This document shows positions 1-6,208 of a stretch of 19,371 bases of DNA, piece by piece. The notes below the pieces were generated by a model, which did not search any database, was not told the origin of the DNA, and was given only the letters and a program-made list of their open reading frames with translations. Position 1 is the first letter of the stretch. Each line of letters begins with the position of its first letter. The stretch spans positions 1 through 19,371 of the forward strand of contig CALCCV010000170.1 in NCBI GenBank assembly GCA_937900305.1, read 5' to 3'. Position numbers and translations under genes: made by a program. The stretch comes from an uncultured Pseudobdellovibrionaceae bacterium. Its GTDB lineage: Bacteria > Bdellovibrionota > Bdellovibrionia > Bdellovibrionales > Bdellovibrionaceae.

Positions 1-165
1 AGCCGCCATCCTGGCAACTTCCATTCTTTCCAGCAGCTCTGACTGTGAGTCTACGCCGTCCGAAATAAAAAGTTCGCCTAGAAATGACGACCACAAAACG
101 ATGGGAGGTAAAGAAGTCCGGTGGCAAAGGCCCCTTTTGGAGTTGAGTCGAACGAAAATGATCAT
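1..165 (-). CDS. N-terminus of an unidentified protein in the position of a fimbrial usher (partial, runs off left edge)
   Basis: On the minus strand an ATG at 165 lies one nucleotide after the stop codon of the PapD-like chaperone (arrangement TGA-G-ATG). Its frame stays open for 55 codons to the edge of the window. Such a tight junction is typical of co-translated operon partners. In chaperone-usher loci the gene after the chaperone often encodes the outer-membrane usher, so that is the first hypothesis, but only from position. The visible residues do not show a clean signal peptide or a recognisable usher motif. A second minus-strand frame is also open here, but without a comparable start. 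I therefore support the existence of a downstream gene moderately and its function only weakly. Confidence 0.4.
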   Translation of the reverse strand, partial: MIIFVRLNSKRGLCHRTSLPPIVLWSSFLGELFISDGVDSQSELLERMEVARMAA

Positions 166-166
166 C

Positions 167-1024
167 TCACAATGAGACGTTCTTCAACTCCACCTTGGCG
201 GCGAAGGCCTTTTCTTCGTCAGGATTGGATGAGTAGGTGAGCAAAAATGTGGTGTCTTTCAGATCTTCGGTTTCTTTTTTCAACTCCGTCCAACGCGCTT
301 GAGGAATTTGTAAATTCCATTGGCGCTGGGGAAGATAGGAAGAAATGCCGGTCACTTTGCGAACTTCGATGGGTTGACCTTTGTGAATGGCCCTCAAGAC
401 GATGTCCCCATAAGAAAATGATTTTCCTGAATTTTTGATGAGTACGTTGACGTTAACACCTTCTTTATTTTTTTTCAGGGACATCTGATCGAGAGAGATT
501 TGCAAATCGGTGGCTCCCTTGCGATAGACCACTGGAATTGCGATGGCCACGCGACCTTGCAGCACCATCGTAGCCGCCTCTTTTTCTTTTTTTATTGCCG
601 TTGAGTCCATGGGTTCAAAATGCAAGTGAGCATAGTGATCTCCCAAAAAATCGGCGGGAGTTTTTTTGACCATCATACGAACCACTTGCGTTTCGCCAGG
701 ACCGATGCTGATGGTCTTGGGTGAGAACTGCAAATAATTCGTCAAGGCGGGATCCGCTTCTGTGGGTTTTTCAACTTTGCTCATTTCTCCGCTGACACTC
801 ATTTTATAAAAGGCCGCAGAGATTCTAAACTTTAAAGTTTCATTCGTCGGATTTTTAAGTGTGACGTGTGACGAAGCTGACTTCTCTGACAAAAAAATTC
901 GAGTGGGAAAAACTTGGAGGTTGGCTTGCACAGGGCGGCCCGTGATCACCGAGATCAGAACAAGGGCGAGACCGAGGGCTGAGTGACAAGAGAATAAGGA
1001 AAGAGAAATTTTTTTTGTTTTCAT
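167..1024 (-). CDS. PapD-like periplasmic pilus/fimbrial assembly chaperone
   Basis: About 285 residues, starting at the ATG at 1024. A longer frame reaches 1111, but that start lies across the intrinsic terminator at 1073-1103, so it is rejected. The N-terminus has a signal peptide: basic MKTKK, then a hydrophobic core, with likely cleavage after A34 (PVQA/NLQVFP). The mature protein starts like an immunoglobulin-fold chaperone strand (LQVFPTRIFLSE). It carries the family pattern FSPKTISIGPGETQVVRM followed by GDHYAHLHFEP, comparable to the pilus chaperone segment with proline, glutamine and arginine around the subunit-binding strand. A second beta-rich domain follows. Known role of the family: it holds secreted subunits in the periplasm by donor-strand complementation and hands them to an usher. 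The upstream DUF4402 gene is the likely client. The Shine-Dalgarno is weak, fitting expression by read-through. Confidence 0.8.
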   Translation of the reverse strand: MKTKKISLSLFSCHSALGLALVLISVITGRPVQANLQVFPTRIFLSEKSASSHVTLKNPTNETLKFRISAAFYKMSVSGEMSKVEKPTEADPALTNYLQFSPKTISIGPGETQVVRMMVKKTPADFLGDHYAHLHFEPMDSTAIKKEKEAATMVLQGRVAIAIPVVYRKGATDLQISLDQMSLKKNKEGVNVNVLIKNSGKSFSYGDIVLRAIHKGQPIEVRKVTGISSYLPQRQWNLQIPQARWTELKKETEDLKDTTFLLTYSSNPDEEKAFAAKVELKNVSL

Positions 1025-1072
1025 GCCTGCAGTGTTCAAAAACCCAGCCGACCTGTCAACAGAAGAGAGCGC

Positions 1073-1103
1073 AAAAAAAAGCTCCTGATGGCCAGGAGCT
1101 TTT
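1073..1103 (-). terminator. Intrinsic terminator between DUF4402 subunit gene and chaperone gene
   Basis: On the minus strand a 7-bp perfect stem (GCTCCTG 1081-1087 with CAGGAGC 1093-1099; loop 1088-1092) is flanked by A/T pairs and followed by eight T residues (complement of the A-run 1073-1080). It lies after the stop codon of the DUF4402 gene and before the chaperone ATG at 1024. All the genes run in the same direction, so it probably works as a partial terminator that lowers chaperone and downstream expression relative to the subunit. Confidence 0.85.
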
Positions 1104-1139
1104 GAGGTCATATCCGACTTTTAGAAAGTCAGGTGGAGA

Positions 1140-1619
1140 TTACGGATAGACAACTTCTACGACGAAATCGCCAGTGTAACCGCCCTGAGCTTGAGTGGGG
1201 AGAAGGTCCGCGCTAGTGGCTCCAACGAAAAGTTCGGCGCTGCCGGCTGGGTCAATGGTGCCGCGAGTGGCAGGAAGAGACGCGAAAGTGTTAACGCCGA
1301 TTTCGGTTTCGGGAGATCCGCCACCTGCAGTTCTCATGATCACGCTGCCGTCTGCTGGCAAAGTGATATTGAACTCTGCATTCGGTTGACCCGCGACCAT
1401 GAACTTCGCAGCTCGCACTTCGCTAGGATCCGCAGGAACCGGAACGGCGACAGAACCAGCCACCAAGTCACCGAAATTTAAATCTCGCTCTTTGGTGATC
1501 GTGAGTTGTGCGATGACGTTTGCCAAGGCTTGCGCGGTGGCTGTTGCAGCCATCGCAAATTTTGGCAATACGAGAAGCACTACTAACAATCCCATTTTTT
1601 TCAATCCTGTTGTTCTCAT
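1140..1619 (-). CDS. DUF4402-type secreted subunit (probable surface fibre component)
   Basis: 159 residues with an ATG start behind a near-perfect AAGGAGG placed seven bases upstream. A signal peptide covers about residues 1-25 (MRTTGLKKMG, hydrophobic core, cleavage near AMA/ATA). The mature part is beta-rich and alanine/valine/glycine-rich with no cysteine. It has the DUF4402 look: ITKERDLNFGDLVAGS near the N-terminus, a PNAEFNITLP segment in the middle and a final GDFVVEVVYP strand. DUF4402 proteins are uncharacterised exported beta proteins. The placement beside a PapD-like chaperone suggests that this one is polymerised or displayed through a chaperone-usher-like route, which is inference. 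It is followed directly by a strong terminator, as expected for a highly expressed structural subunit. Confidence 0.78.
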   Translation of the reverse strand: MRTTGLKKMGLLVVLLVLPKFAMAATATAQALANVIAQLTITKERDLNFGDLVAGSVAVPVPADPSEVRAAKFMVAGQPNAEFNITLPADGSVIMRTAGGGSPETEIGVNTFASLPATRGTIDPAGSAELFVGATSADLLPTQAQGGYTGDFVVEVVYP

Positions 1620-1679
1620 GAAATCCTCCTTGTTGTGTTGAGATTAAAAGTTGTTTTATACAATCTTCTAAGTTCGAAC

Positions 1680-1708
1680 ATTCTCTGCAAAAAAATACGG
1701 TCTGACAA
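1680..1708 (-). promoter_or_regulatory. Candidate promoter of the DUF4402 subunit gene
   Basis: On the minus strand TTGTCA (1708-1703) is separated by 17 bp from GAGAAT (1685-1680), a 5/6 and a 4/6 match to sigma-70 hexamers. It would give a leader of about 50-60 nt before the ATG at 1619. A further TATAAA-like box lies nearer the gene but lacks a good -35 element. This is a weak call from hexamers alone. Confidence 0.3.
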
Positions 1709-1740
1709 TGCTGTTTCTTGAAAAACATTTGTTTATCAAA

Positions 1741-2919
1741 TTATCGACCGACGCAGCGAATGTGAAGTTTTGATGAGCGAAGAAAACTTGGATTGAAGGA
1801 ACCTGAGACGTTTGTAAATCCCCAGGCATATGTTTTGAAAAATGAATAAGGTGTCGCTGTCCACTCAGTTGAAGACGTGGCGGCCATCATGTCAGGCAGC
1901 ACGAAACGAATCCCATGAGCCTCTGCCAACAAGTAGTCATTTTTTGTCGGCAATCTCCATCGCACGGAGGGGGAACTGTTTTTTCCCAGTCCCCCTTTTG
2001 CCGCGTGATAAAATCCGGAAGGCCAGTTCTCATTGGTGAGGGGACTCGAAACGGAATTTGTTTCGGCGCAAAAACTTTGGGCATCGGGATAGTGGGGTTG
2101 TTGCGCGGACTGATTGCAAATCGAATTGGGATCGTTGGCTTGGGCATTGCCACTGGCGACGCACCAGTTTTCTTTGCCAACCCGAGACGACCACAACAGC
2201 CCGGTTAAATCATCGCGCCAAACTTCGGCGCCGAGATCTCGACGCACGACCAATGACCACTGACCATATCCTGACAAACTTTTTTCCAGTCCTGACCAAA
2301 CGGAATTCAGATTTTTTTGCGCACAGTCCTGTTGACGTTCGACCAGACTCCCTTGCAAACCACAATCAATGAAACCAATGCGATTCACTGCAATGACATT
2401 CACTAGGCTGGCTCCATCGTTGTCGCGAGTCAGATCCGGTGTTTCTCGATATCCCGGTGGCAGATCAGTGCCGGCGAAAATTTGACTCTCGTCGAGAATC
2501 GAAAGTGGCGTGGCGCCCACGTCTCGATAAATTTGGCTAGAGTGAATGACGTCCAAACATTTTGCTACACCTTGAATTCCTGCGACTGCGGTTCCCGCAC
2601 AAAGTTTCAATGGCTGTGGGAGATTCGTGAGGCCCTCGACGACGGCGCGCCCGGCAAAGGGAGTTCTAAGATCCCATTGGGCTAAGAGGGGCGTGACACC
2701 CACGTGAACGGCTCCGTCAGCTCCAATGTACTCTTTGCCAGACAGCACGTCGGTTTTTTCTGCCGGTGAAATGAGCTCAGGATATTCTGCCTTAGATGGA
2801 GGCGTTTCTGGATCTGGCAGGCTCGACGGTCCATCCACAGTGCTGCTTTTGGTGCAAGAGCCCAGACCTAAAAAAAGAGTGGCGAGGAGGATCGCGCCAA
2901 ATTCCCTGTGTAGTTTCAC
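1741..2919 (-). CDS. DUF1566 (Lcl C-terminal domain-like) lipoprotein
   Basis: 392 residues from a GTG start preceded by GAGAG. The N-terminus is a lipoprotein signal with lipobox LGSC (Cys22, followed by Thr, fitting an outer-membrane destination). A proline-rich spacer comes next (SSLPDPETPPSK). The C-terminal half has the DUF1566 signature: a WRDDLTGLLWSS segment, cysteines in WCVASG and ICNQ, then SGFYHAAKG, WRLPTKNDYLLAEAHG and a terminal HIRCVGR. DUF1566 domains occur in surface lipoproteins and in adhesin-like or fibre-tip proteins; their biochemical role is not established. It sits 121 nt upstream of the DUF4402 subunit in the same orientation. It could therefore be an adhesin or anchor of the same surface structure, which is inference. 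Confidence 0.75.
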   Translation of the reverse strand: MKLHREFGAILLATLFLGLGSCTKSSTVDGPSSLPDPETPPSKAEYPELISPAEKTDVLSGKEYIGADGAVHVGVTPLLAQWDLRTPFAGRAVVEGLTNLPQPLKLCAGTAVAGIQGVAKCLDVIHSSQIYRDVGATPLSILDESQIFAGTDLPPGYRETPDLTRDNDGASLVNVIAVNRIGFIDCGLQGSLVERQQDCAQKNLNSVWSGLEKSLSGYGQWSLVVRRDLGAEVWRDDLTGLLWSSRVGKENWCVASGNAQANDPNSICNQSAQQPHYPDAQSFCAETNSVSSPLTNENWPSGFYHAAKGGLGKNSSPSVRWRLPTKNDYLLAEAHGIRFVLPDMMAATSSTEWTATPYSFFKTYAWGFTNVSGSFNPSFLRSSKLHIRCVGR

Positions 2920-3233
2920 GCCAATGCTCTCTGTAGCTTCATGTTTTTAAATTACACGGCAGAATCGTCTCTGGGCAGTGACCGGACCTAAAAAATAGCG
3001 AAAGGTCGCGCGAAACCAGACTAAAAATCACATGCGAAAGTTTTACCAATGATGAACCCAGAAGTCTGGGATGCATGGGGGAACGCCGCACTTGGTCCAT
3101 ATTCTACCAAAATGGTTTTGTTAAAACTCGTTGAAGTGGTCTGAAATCGATTGTGGTTTTGGTGCTCCGAGTTGTAATTGATAGGTGGAAGGCGTGTGTC
3201 AGAAGTTGGTCTTTTTTAACTTAGGGAGAATCT
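2920..3233. other. Divergent intergenic region between the DUF1566 lipoprotein and the DSF-synthase-like gene
   Basis: 314 bp with no convincing ORF. It must hold the promoters of both divergent genes. A candidate for the rightward gene is listed separately. I see no strong hairpin, repeat or recognised operator in it. Confidence 0.5.
3151..3178 (+). promoter_or_regulatory. Candidate promoter of the DSF-synthase-like gene
   Basis: TTGTGG (3151-3156) and TGTAAT (3173-3178) are spaced by 16 bp, each a 4-5/6 match to sigma-70 hexamers. Transcription would start near 3185, giving a leader of about 50 nt before the TTG start codon. The call rests on hexamer resemblance only. Confidence 0.3.
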
Positions 3234-4223
3234 TTGGAGCTTCAAAAAGAACTTCAGAAAGATGTTTTTAAGAATCGAAAGAAGTTGGTTTCCGAATTGT
3301 GGCCCCAAGAAAGAGCCCTTGTTGTTTACCCATTGCCACTTCCCAAGCTGAGTGTTTGTGCGGAAATGTTAAAAGATTTTTTGGACTGGCAAAATGTGCT
3401 CATCGCAAATTTGGCTCAGTGGGAAAGAGACTTTTCGTTTCATCAACAACCCGTTCACTACGTTGGCCTTGGTGGCCTTATTCCAAGTGTCTTCAGTTTG
3501 GGGGGAGACCTCGAGTTGTTTTTACAACTGGTAGAGACTAAAAATCGAGAGGCTTTGACTGCCTACGCCCATCAGTGTGTTGAAAATGTGTGGAATTGGT
3601 ATCAGGGGTTTCACCAAAAATCTTTGACGACTTTCGCGATGATTGAGGGAACCGCGTTGGGTGGGGGATTAGAAGCCGCATTGGCCTGCGACATTGTTTT
3701 CGTTGAGGAAGGCGTGCGGCTAGGGTTGCCCGAAGTCAATTTCAATCTCTTTCCGGGCATGGGGGCCCTTCCCCTGTTGACGGAAAGAGTGGGACCCAGG
3801 CTTGCAGAAAAATTGATCATCGATGCGAAGATTCATCGCGCCGAAGAGCTTTTTGAAATGGGTGCCATCGATTTTTTGGTGCCCAAAGGAAAAATGAAAG
3901 CGCATGTTCGCGCCTTCCTTCAAGAGGACCAGAAAAATCGCAGGGGCCGGCAAGCCCTGCGTTACAGCCGCAGAATGACCACCAAGCTCTCTCACCAAGA
4001 TCTGATCAAAGTGACCGACCACTGGGTCACGAAAGTATTTGAATTGGAACAAAAGGATCAAGGAATTATTCAAACCCTGGTTCGCGCCCAAAAAAAGAAA
4101 ATTCAAAAAATCGAACGACAAGCTCAACTTGCAGTGTGGCTGAAAAAAACTCGGCTCGATTTAAAAAAGCCTCTGGCCTTTCATCAGCTTCGACAGTTTG
4201 TAAAAACGGATTGTAAAAACTGA
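3234..4223 (+). CDS. Crotonase-superfamily enzyme, RpfF-type DSF (cis-2-unsaturated fatty acid) synthase homologue
   Basis: 329 residues from a TTG start with AGGGAGA five bases upstream. The core resembles enoyl-CoA hydratase/isomerase, but the details match RpfF rather than ordinary crotonases: SVFSLGGDLELF (about 85-96), ALGGGLEAAL (141-150), LPEVNFNLFPGMGA (165-178), GPRLAEKLIID, and WVTKVFELEQKDQ followed by LVRAQKKK near the C-terminus. The two catalytic glutamates of Xanthomonas RpfF (Glu141 and Glu161) correspond to E147 and E167 with the same 20-residue spacing. Known chemistry of the family: dehydration and thioester cleavage of 3-hydroxyacyl-ACP, releasing cis-2 fatty acid signals. 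The protein is about 40 residues longer than Xanthomonas RpfF, with extra N-terminal and lysine-rich C-terminal sequence. No DSF receptor gene is visible nearby. A non-signalling crotonase role remains possible. Confidence 0.8.
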   Translation: MELQKELQKDVFKNRKKLVSELWPQERALVVYPLPLPKLSVCAEMLKDFLDWQNVLIANLAQWERDFSFHQQPVHYVGLGGLIPSVFSLGGDLELFLQLVETKNREALTAYAHQCVENVWNWYQGFHQKSLTTFAMIEGTALGGGLEAALACDIVFVEEGVRLGLPEVNFNLFPGMGALPLLTERVGPRLAEKLIIDAKIHRAEELFEMGAIDFLVPKGKMKAHVRAFLQEDQKNRRGRQALRYSRRMTTKLSHQDLIKVTDHWVTKVFELEQKDQGIIQTLVRAQKKKIQKIERQAQLAVWLKKTRLDLKKPLAFHQLRQFVKTDCKN

Positions 4224-4234
4224 TCTCAGGCGCT

Positions 4235-4897
4235 GTGGCTGAACGTTTCGAAGTACAGCGACCGTCGTCTACAAAGGACGGTCCTTCGTCAAATGGGCTA
4301 AGTCTCCCGATCTTTGTGTGCCGGATTGAAACACGACACGAAAACATCGCCAATCAAACCAATTCCGGAAATCTGTTTGAGATTCCTTTGGATCAACAGC
4401 AAAAAACTCGACATGTTTTTGACGGCGTGAGCTTCTTGGGATCGTTTTCACGATTTTCATCCGCTGATGGAGGCGCCGAAGCTAATAATCCAAATATCAG
4501 TAACGAGATTTTTAGCGCAAGTTTGGCGTTTCGCTTCGAGGGAATCACGCAGAGTGTACCTGTTGAGTTGGACTATTCAGACCTCGAACCGGGAATTGTC
4601 GGCGAGATGGACAACTTGGTGAATGCGAATCCCTTGGGTGCTTACACCTACACTCCCATCGGCCAAAGAACGATCACAGAACCAATGCTTTTTGCAATTG
4701 GATCACACCGTCTTCGACGGTCACCTCGGCTCCGAATTTACGCAAACGAGAGATCAGCATATGAAGTGGCGATTGATGCAAGTGCTGATGAAATTTTGGC
4801 AGTAGCCATATCTTCTCAAAGAATTCTTCTTTCGTCATCGGTCCGCGGGCCAGTTCAACGAAGGCGCGGCTCACCTTTCCTCGCGGCAGTTTGTTAA
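4235..4897 (+). CDS. Uncertain hypothetical ORF, overlapping the antisense regulator gene at its 3' end
   Basis: A 220-codon frame starts at a GTG 11 bp after the DSF-synthase-like gene, with only a weak TCAGG ahead of it. Residues 1 to about 145 look protein-like (SASLAFRFEGITQSVPVELD, NPLGAYTYTPIG) and no better frame competes in 4224-4673. Beyond 4674 the frame runs antisense to the last 74 codons of the minus-strand regulator, where its sequence becomes arginine- and serine-rich and looks like a shadow. It may be a gene remnant whose original end was replaced, or a chance ORF. I recognise no domain and no signal peptide. The call is weak. Confidence 0.35.
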   Translation: MAERFEVQRPSSTKDGPSSNGLSLPIFVCRIETRHENIANQTNSGNLFEIPLDQQQKTRHVFDGVSFLGSFSRFSSADGGAEANNPNISNEIFSASLAFRFEGITQSVPVELDYSDLEPGIVGEMDNLVNANPLGAYTYTPIGQRTITEPMLFAIGSHRLRRSPRLRIYANERSAYEVAIDASADEILAVAISSQRILLSSSVRGPVQRRRGSPFLAAVC

Positions 4898-5960
4898 CAG
4901 CAAAATCTGTTAAGACAAAAGAAATTTCGCGATCGGGATAAATGAGAAGATCAATGGGGTTTTGCCAGGTCACCCCCAAAGTGCCGTCGCCGACGGAAGG
5001 TGAATTATCGGCAACCGTGTTGGCACTGGTTTGACAAAGGATTCGTCCACTCGTCGAAGTGGGTTGTTGGTCGATCAGCTCCTGAGCTAACTTTTGAATT
5101 CGCGGATGAACTCGAGTTTGTGGGAGCACGAGATCCTGATAGAAGAGTTGGCGTTGAGGTGCAGGTAGAGAGGCCAATATGTCTAGCAAGGCCAAATCAC
5201 GATAAATGTCGTTTCCCACGTGGTGAGCGAGTTGCCAGCAAGCGATTGCCAAATTTAATTTTGACGGACCTCGGTTCTGCGCTAAAAATAAATCGGCTCG
5301 CAAGAGCGACAGTAAATATTCAGGTGTCCACAGTGACCGGTTGCTCAGATTGTTCCAGACAGCATCTATTTTTTGCCGAGCCAGTTGGTGATGACCCTGA
5401 ATAGAATCCACTTTGGCGTCTTGGATTTTTGCGAACACGCAGGAAACCGAAAATGGATACAGGGCCACGAGCGAGTCGACAAAACGCAGATCCTTTTGGC
5501 AGGACACAATGTCGCCAGTTTCAAAAAAGGCAACAGCGCGAACCATTAAGAGGGAAAGTCGAGTGATGGAGGAAGGATTTTTCTGCAGATGATAAGTCGA
5601 CACTTGAATGCATTCAAGCCAATCTCCCAGCAAGCCCAATAATCTCGCTTGCTCGAGTCCGAGTTCCACCTGAGTTAAGTCATCTCGAGGCTCGGCTGAA
5701 ATTTCAGCGATGATCTCGTCGGCCATTTGAGTTTCTCCCCGCGCCAGAAAAGCGCGAATTTTTTGGAGCGGATCCAAAGGCTCGTGGCTCAAAGCGTGGG
5801 CTGCGGCCGTGCGAACTTTAGAATCAACAAACAGAGCTTTGTGAACTGCGGTCTCTGCGTCGTTGGCGCCAACCGGCAGCGCTCCAGAGGAGAAGTGCTG
5901 AATATCCAAACTCAACCATTTTTGCGCATTAATAACTGGAAGTGATTTGGGTCTGCTCAT
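4674..5960 (-). CDS. Cytoplasmic regulator-like protein: helical repeats plus C-terminal winged helix
   Basis: 428 residues, ATG start with GAGGA about six bases upstream, no signal peptide or membrane segment. Residues from about 55 to 310 are alpha-helical and leucine/alanine-rich with TPR-like periodicity (ARGETQMADEIIAEIS, LEQARLLGLLGDWLECIQVS). After a Ser/Thr/Gly-rich linker, the last ~90 residues resemble the winged-helix effector domain of OmpR/PhoB or SARP-like regulators: VSFVLTD as the entry strands, MTKEEFFEKIW as a helix, PLHMLISRLRKFGAEV as the recognition helix, then the beta wing VTVEDGVIQL. There is no receiver domain, so control would come through the repeat region or a partner. 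Its targets are unknown. It converges on the DSF-synthase-like gene and is divergent to the peptidase-like gene at 6209, so either neighbour could be a target. Confidence 0.6.
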   Translation of the reverse strand: MSRPKSLPVINAQKWLSLDIQHFSSGALPVGANDAETAVHKALFVDSKVRTAAAHALSHEPLDPLQKIRAFLARGETQMADEIIAEISAEPRDDLTQVELGLEQARLLGLLGDWLECIQVSTYHLQKNPSSITRLSLLMVRAVAFFETGDIVSCQKDLRFVDSLVALYPFSVSCVFAKIQDAKVDSIQGHHQLARQKIDAVWNNLSNRSLWTPEYLLSLLRADLFLAQNRGPSKLNLAIACWQLAHHVGNDIYRDLALLDILASLPAPQRQLFYQDLVLPQTRVHPRIQKLAQELIDQQPTSTSGRILCQTSANTVADNSPSVGDGTLGVTWQNPIDLLIYPDREISFVLTDFAVNKLPRGKVSRAFVELARGPMTKEEFFEKIWLLPKFHQHLHQSPLHMLISRLRKFGAEVTVEDGVIQLQKALVL

Positions 5961-6208
5961 CGTTTCCTCGGTGTTTGGTTCATTGGTAGGTTGTGTTTTT
6001 GCAATTCATCGGCCACAAATCTTCCTCTGGTCCGTCCCGAGGCTCACCCCTGAGGCTGGTCTCTGACCAGCTATTGGACAGGTGGCCAGCCACATTACAG
6101 AATTGTGTTTTGCTATTTTCACTCGCCGATGCACTGATCGAGCGGTGCAGGGCTCGAGAATTGCATTTACCACTCGAGGTGTGCTCGATGAATCCAGGTG
6201 GTTAAAAA
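5961..6208. other. Divergent intergenic region with two short perfect hairpins
   Basis: Holds GCTGGTC-TCT-GACCAGC (6055-6071) and GTGGC-CA-GCCAC (6082-6093), plus a direct repeat GAGGCT at 6039-6044 and 6052-6057. The hairpins lie between two genes transcribed away from each other. They are therefore not terminators of either and might be operator sites or leader structures. No clear promoter hexamers are visible. Confidence 0.35.

Noticed and set aside
1025..1111. Longer N-terminus for the chaperone gene
   Set aside because: It overlaps an intrinsic terminator and adds sequence ahead of a normal signal peptide, so the start at 1024 is preferred.
4260..4283. Inverted repeat GACCGTC...GACGGTC after the DSF-synthase-like gene as a terminator
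   Set aside because: Seven-bp arms with a 10-nt loop but no following T-run; it also lies inside the uncertain ORF.
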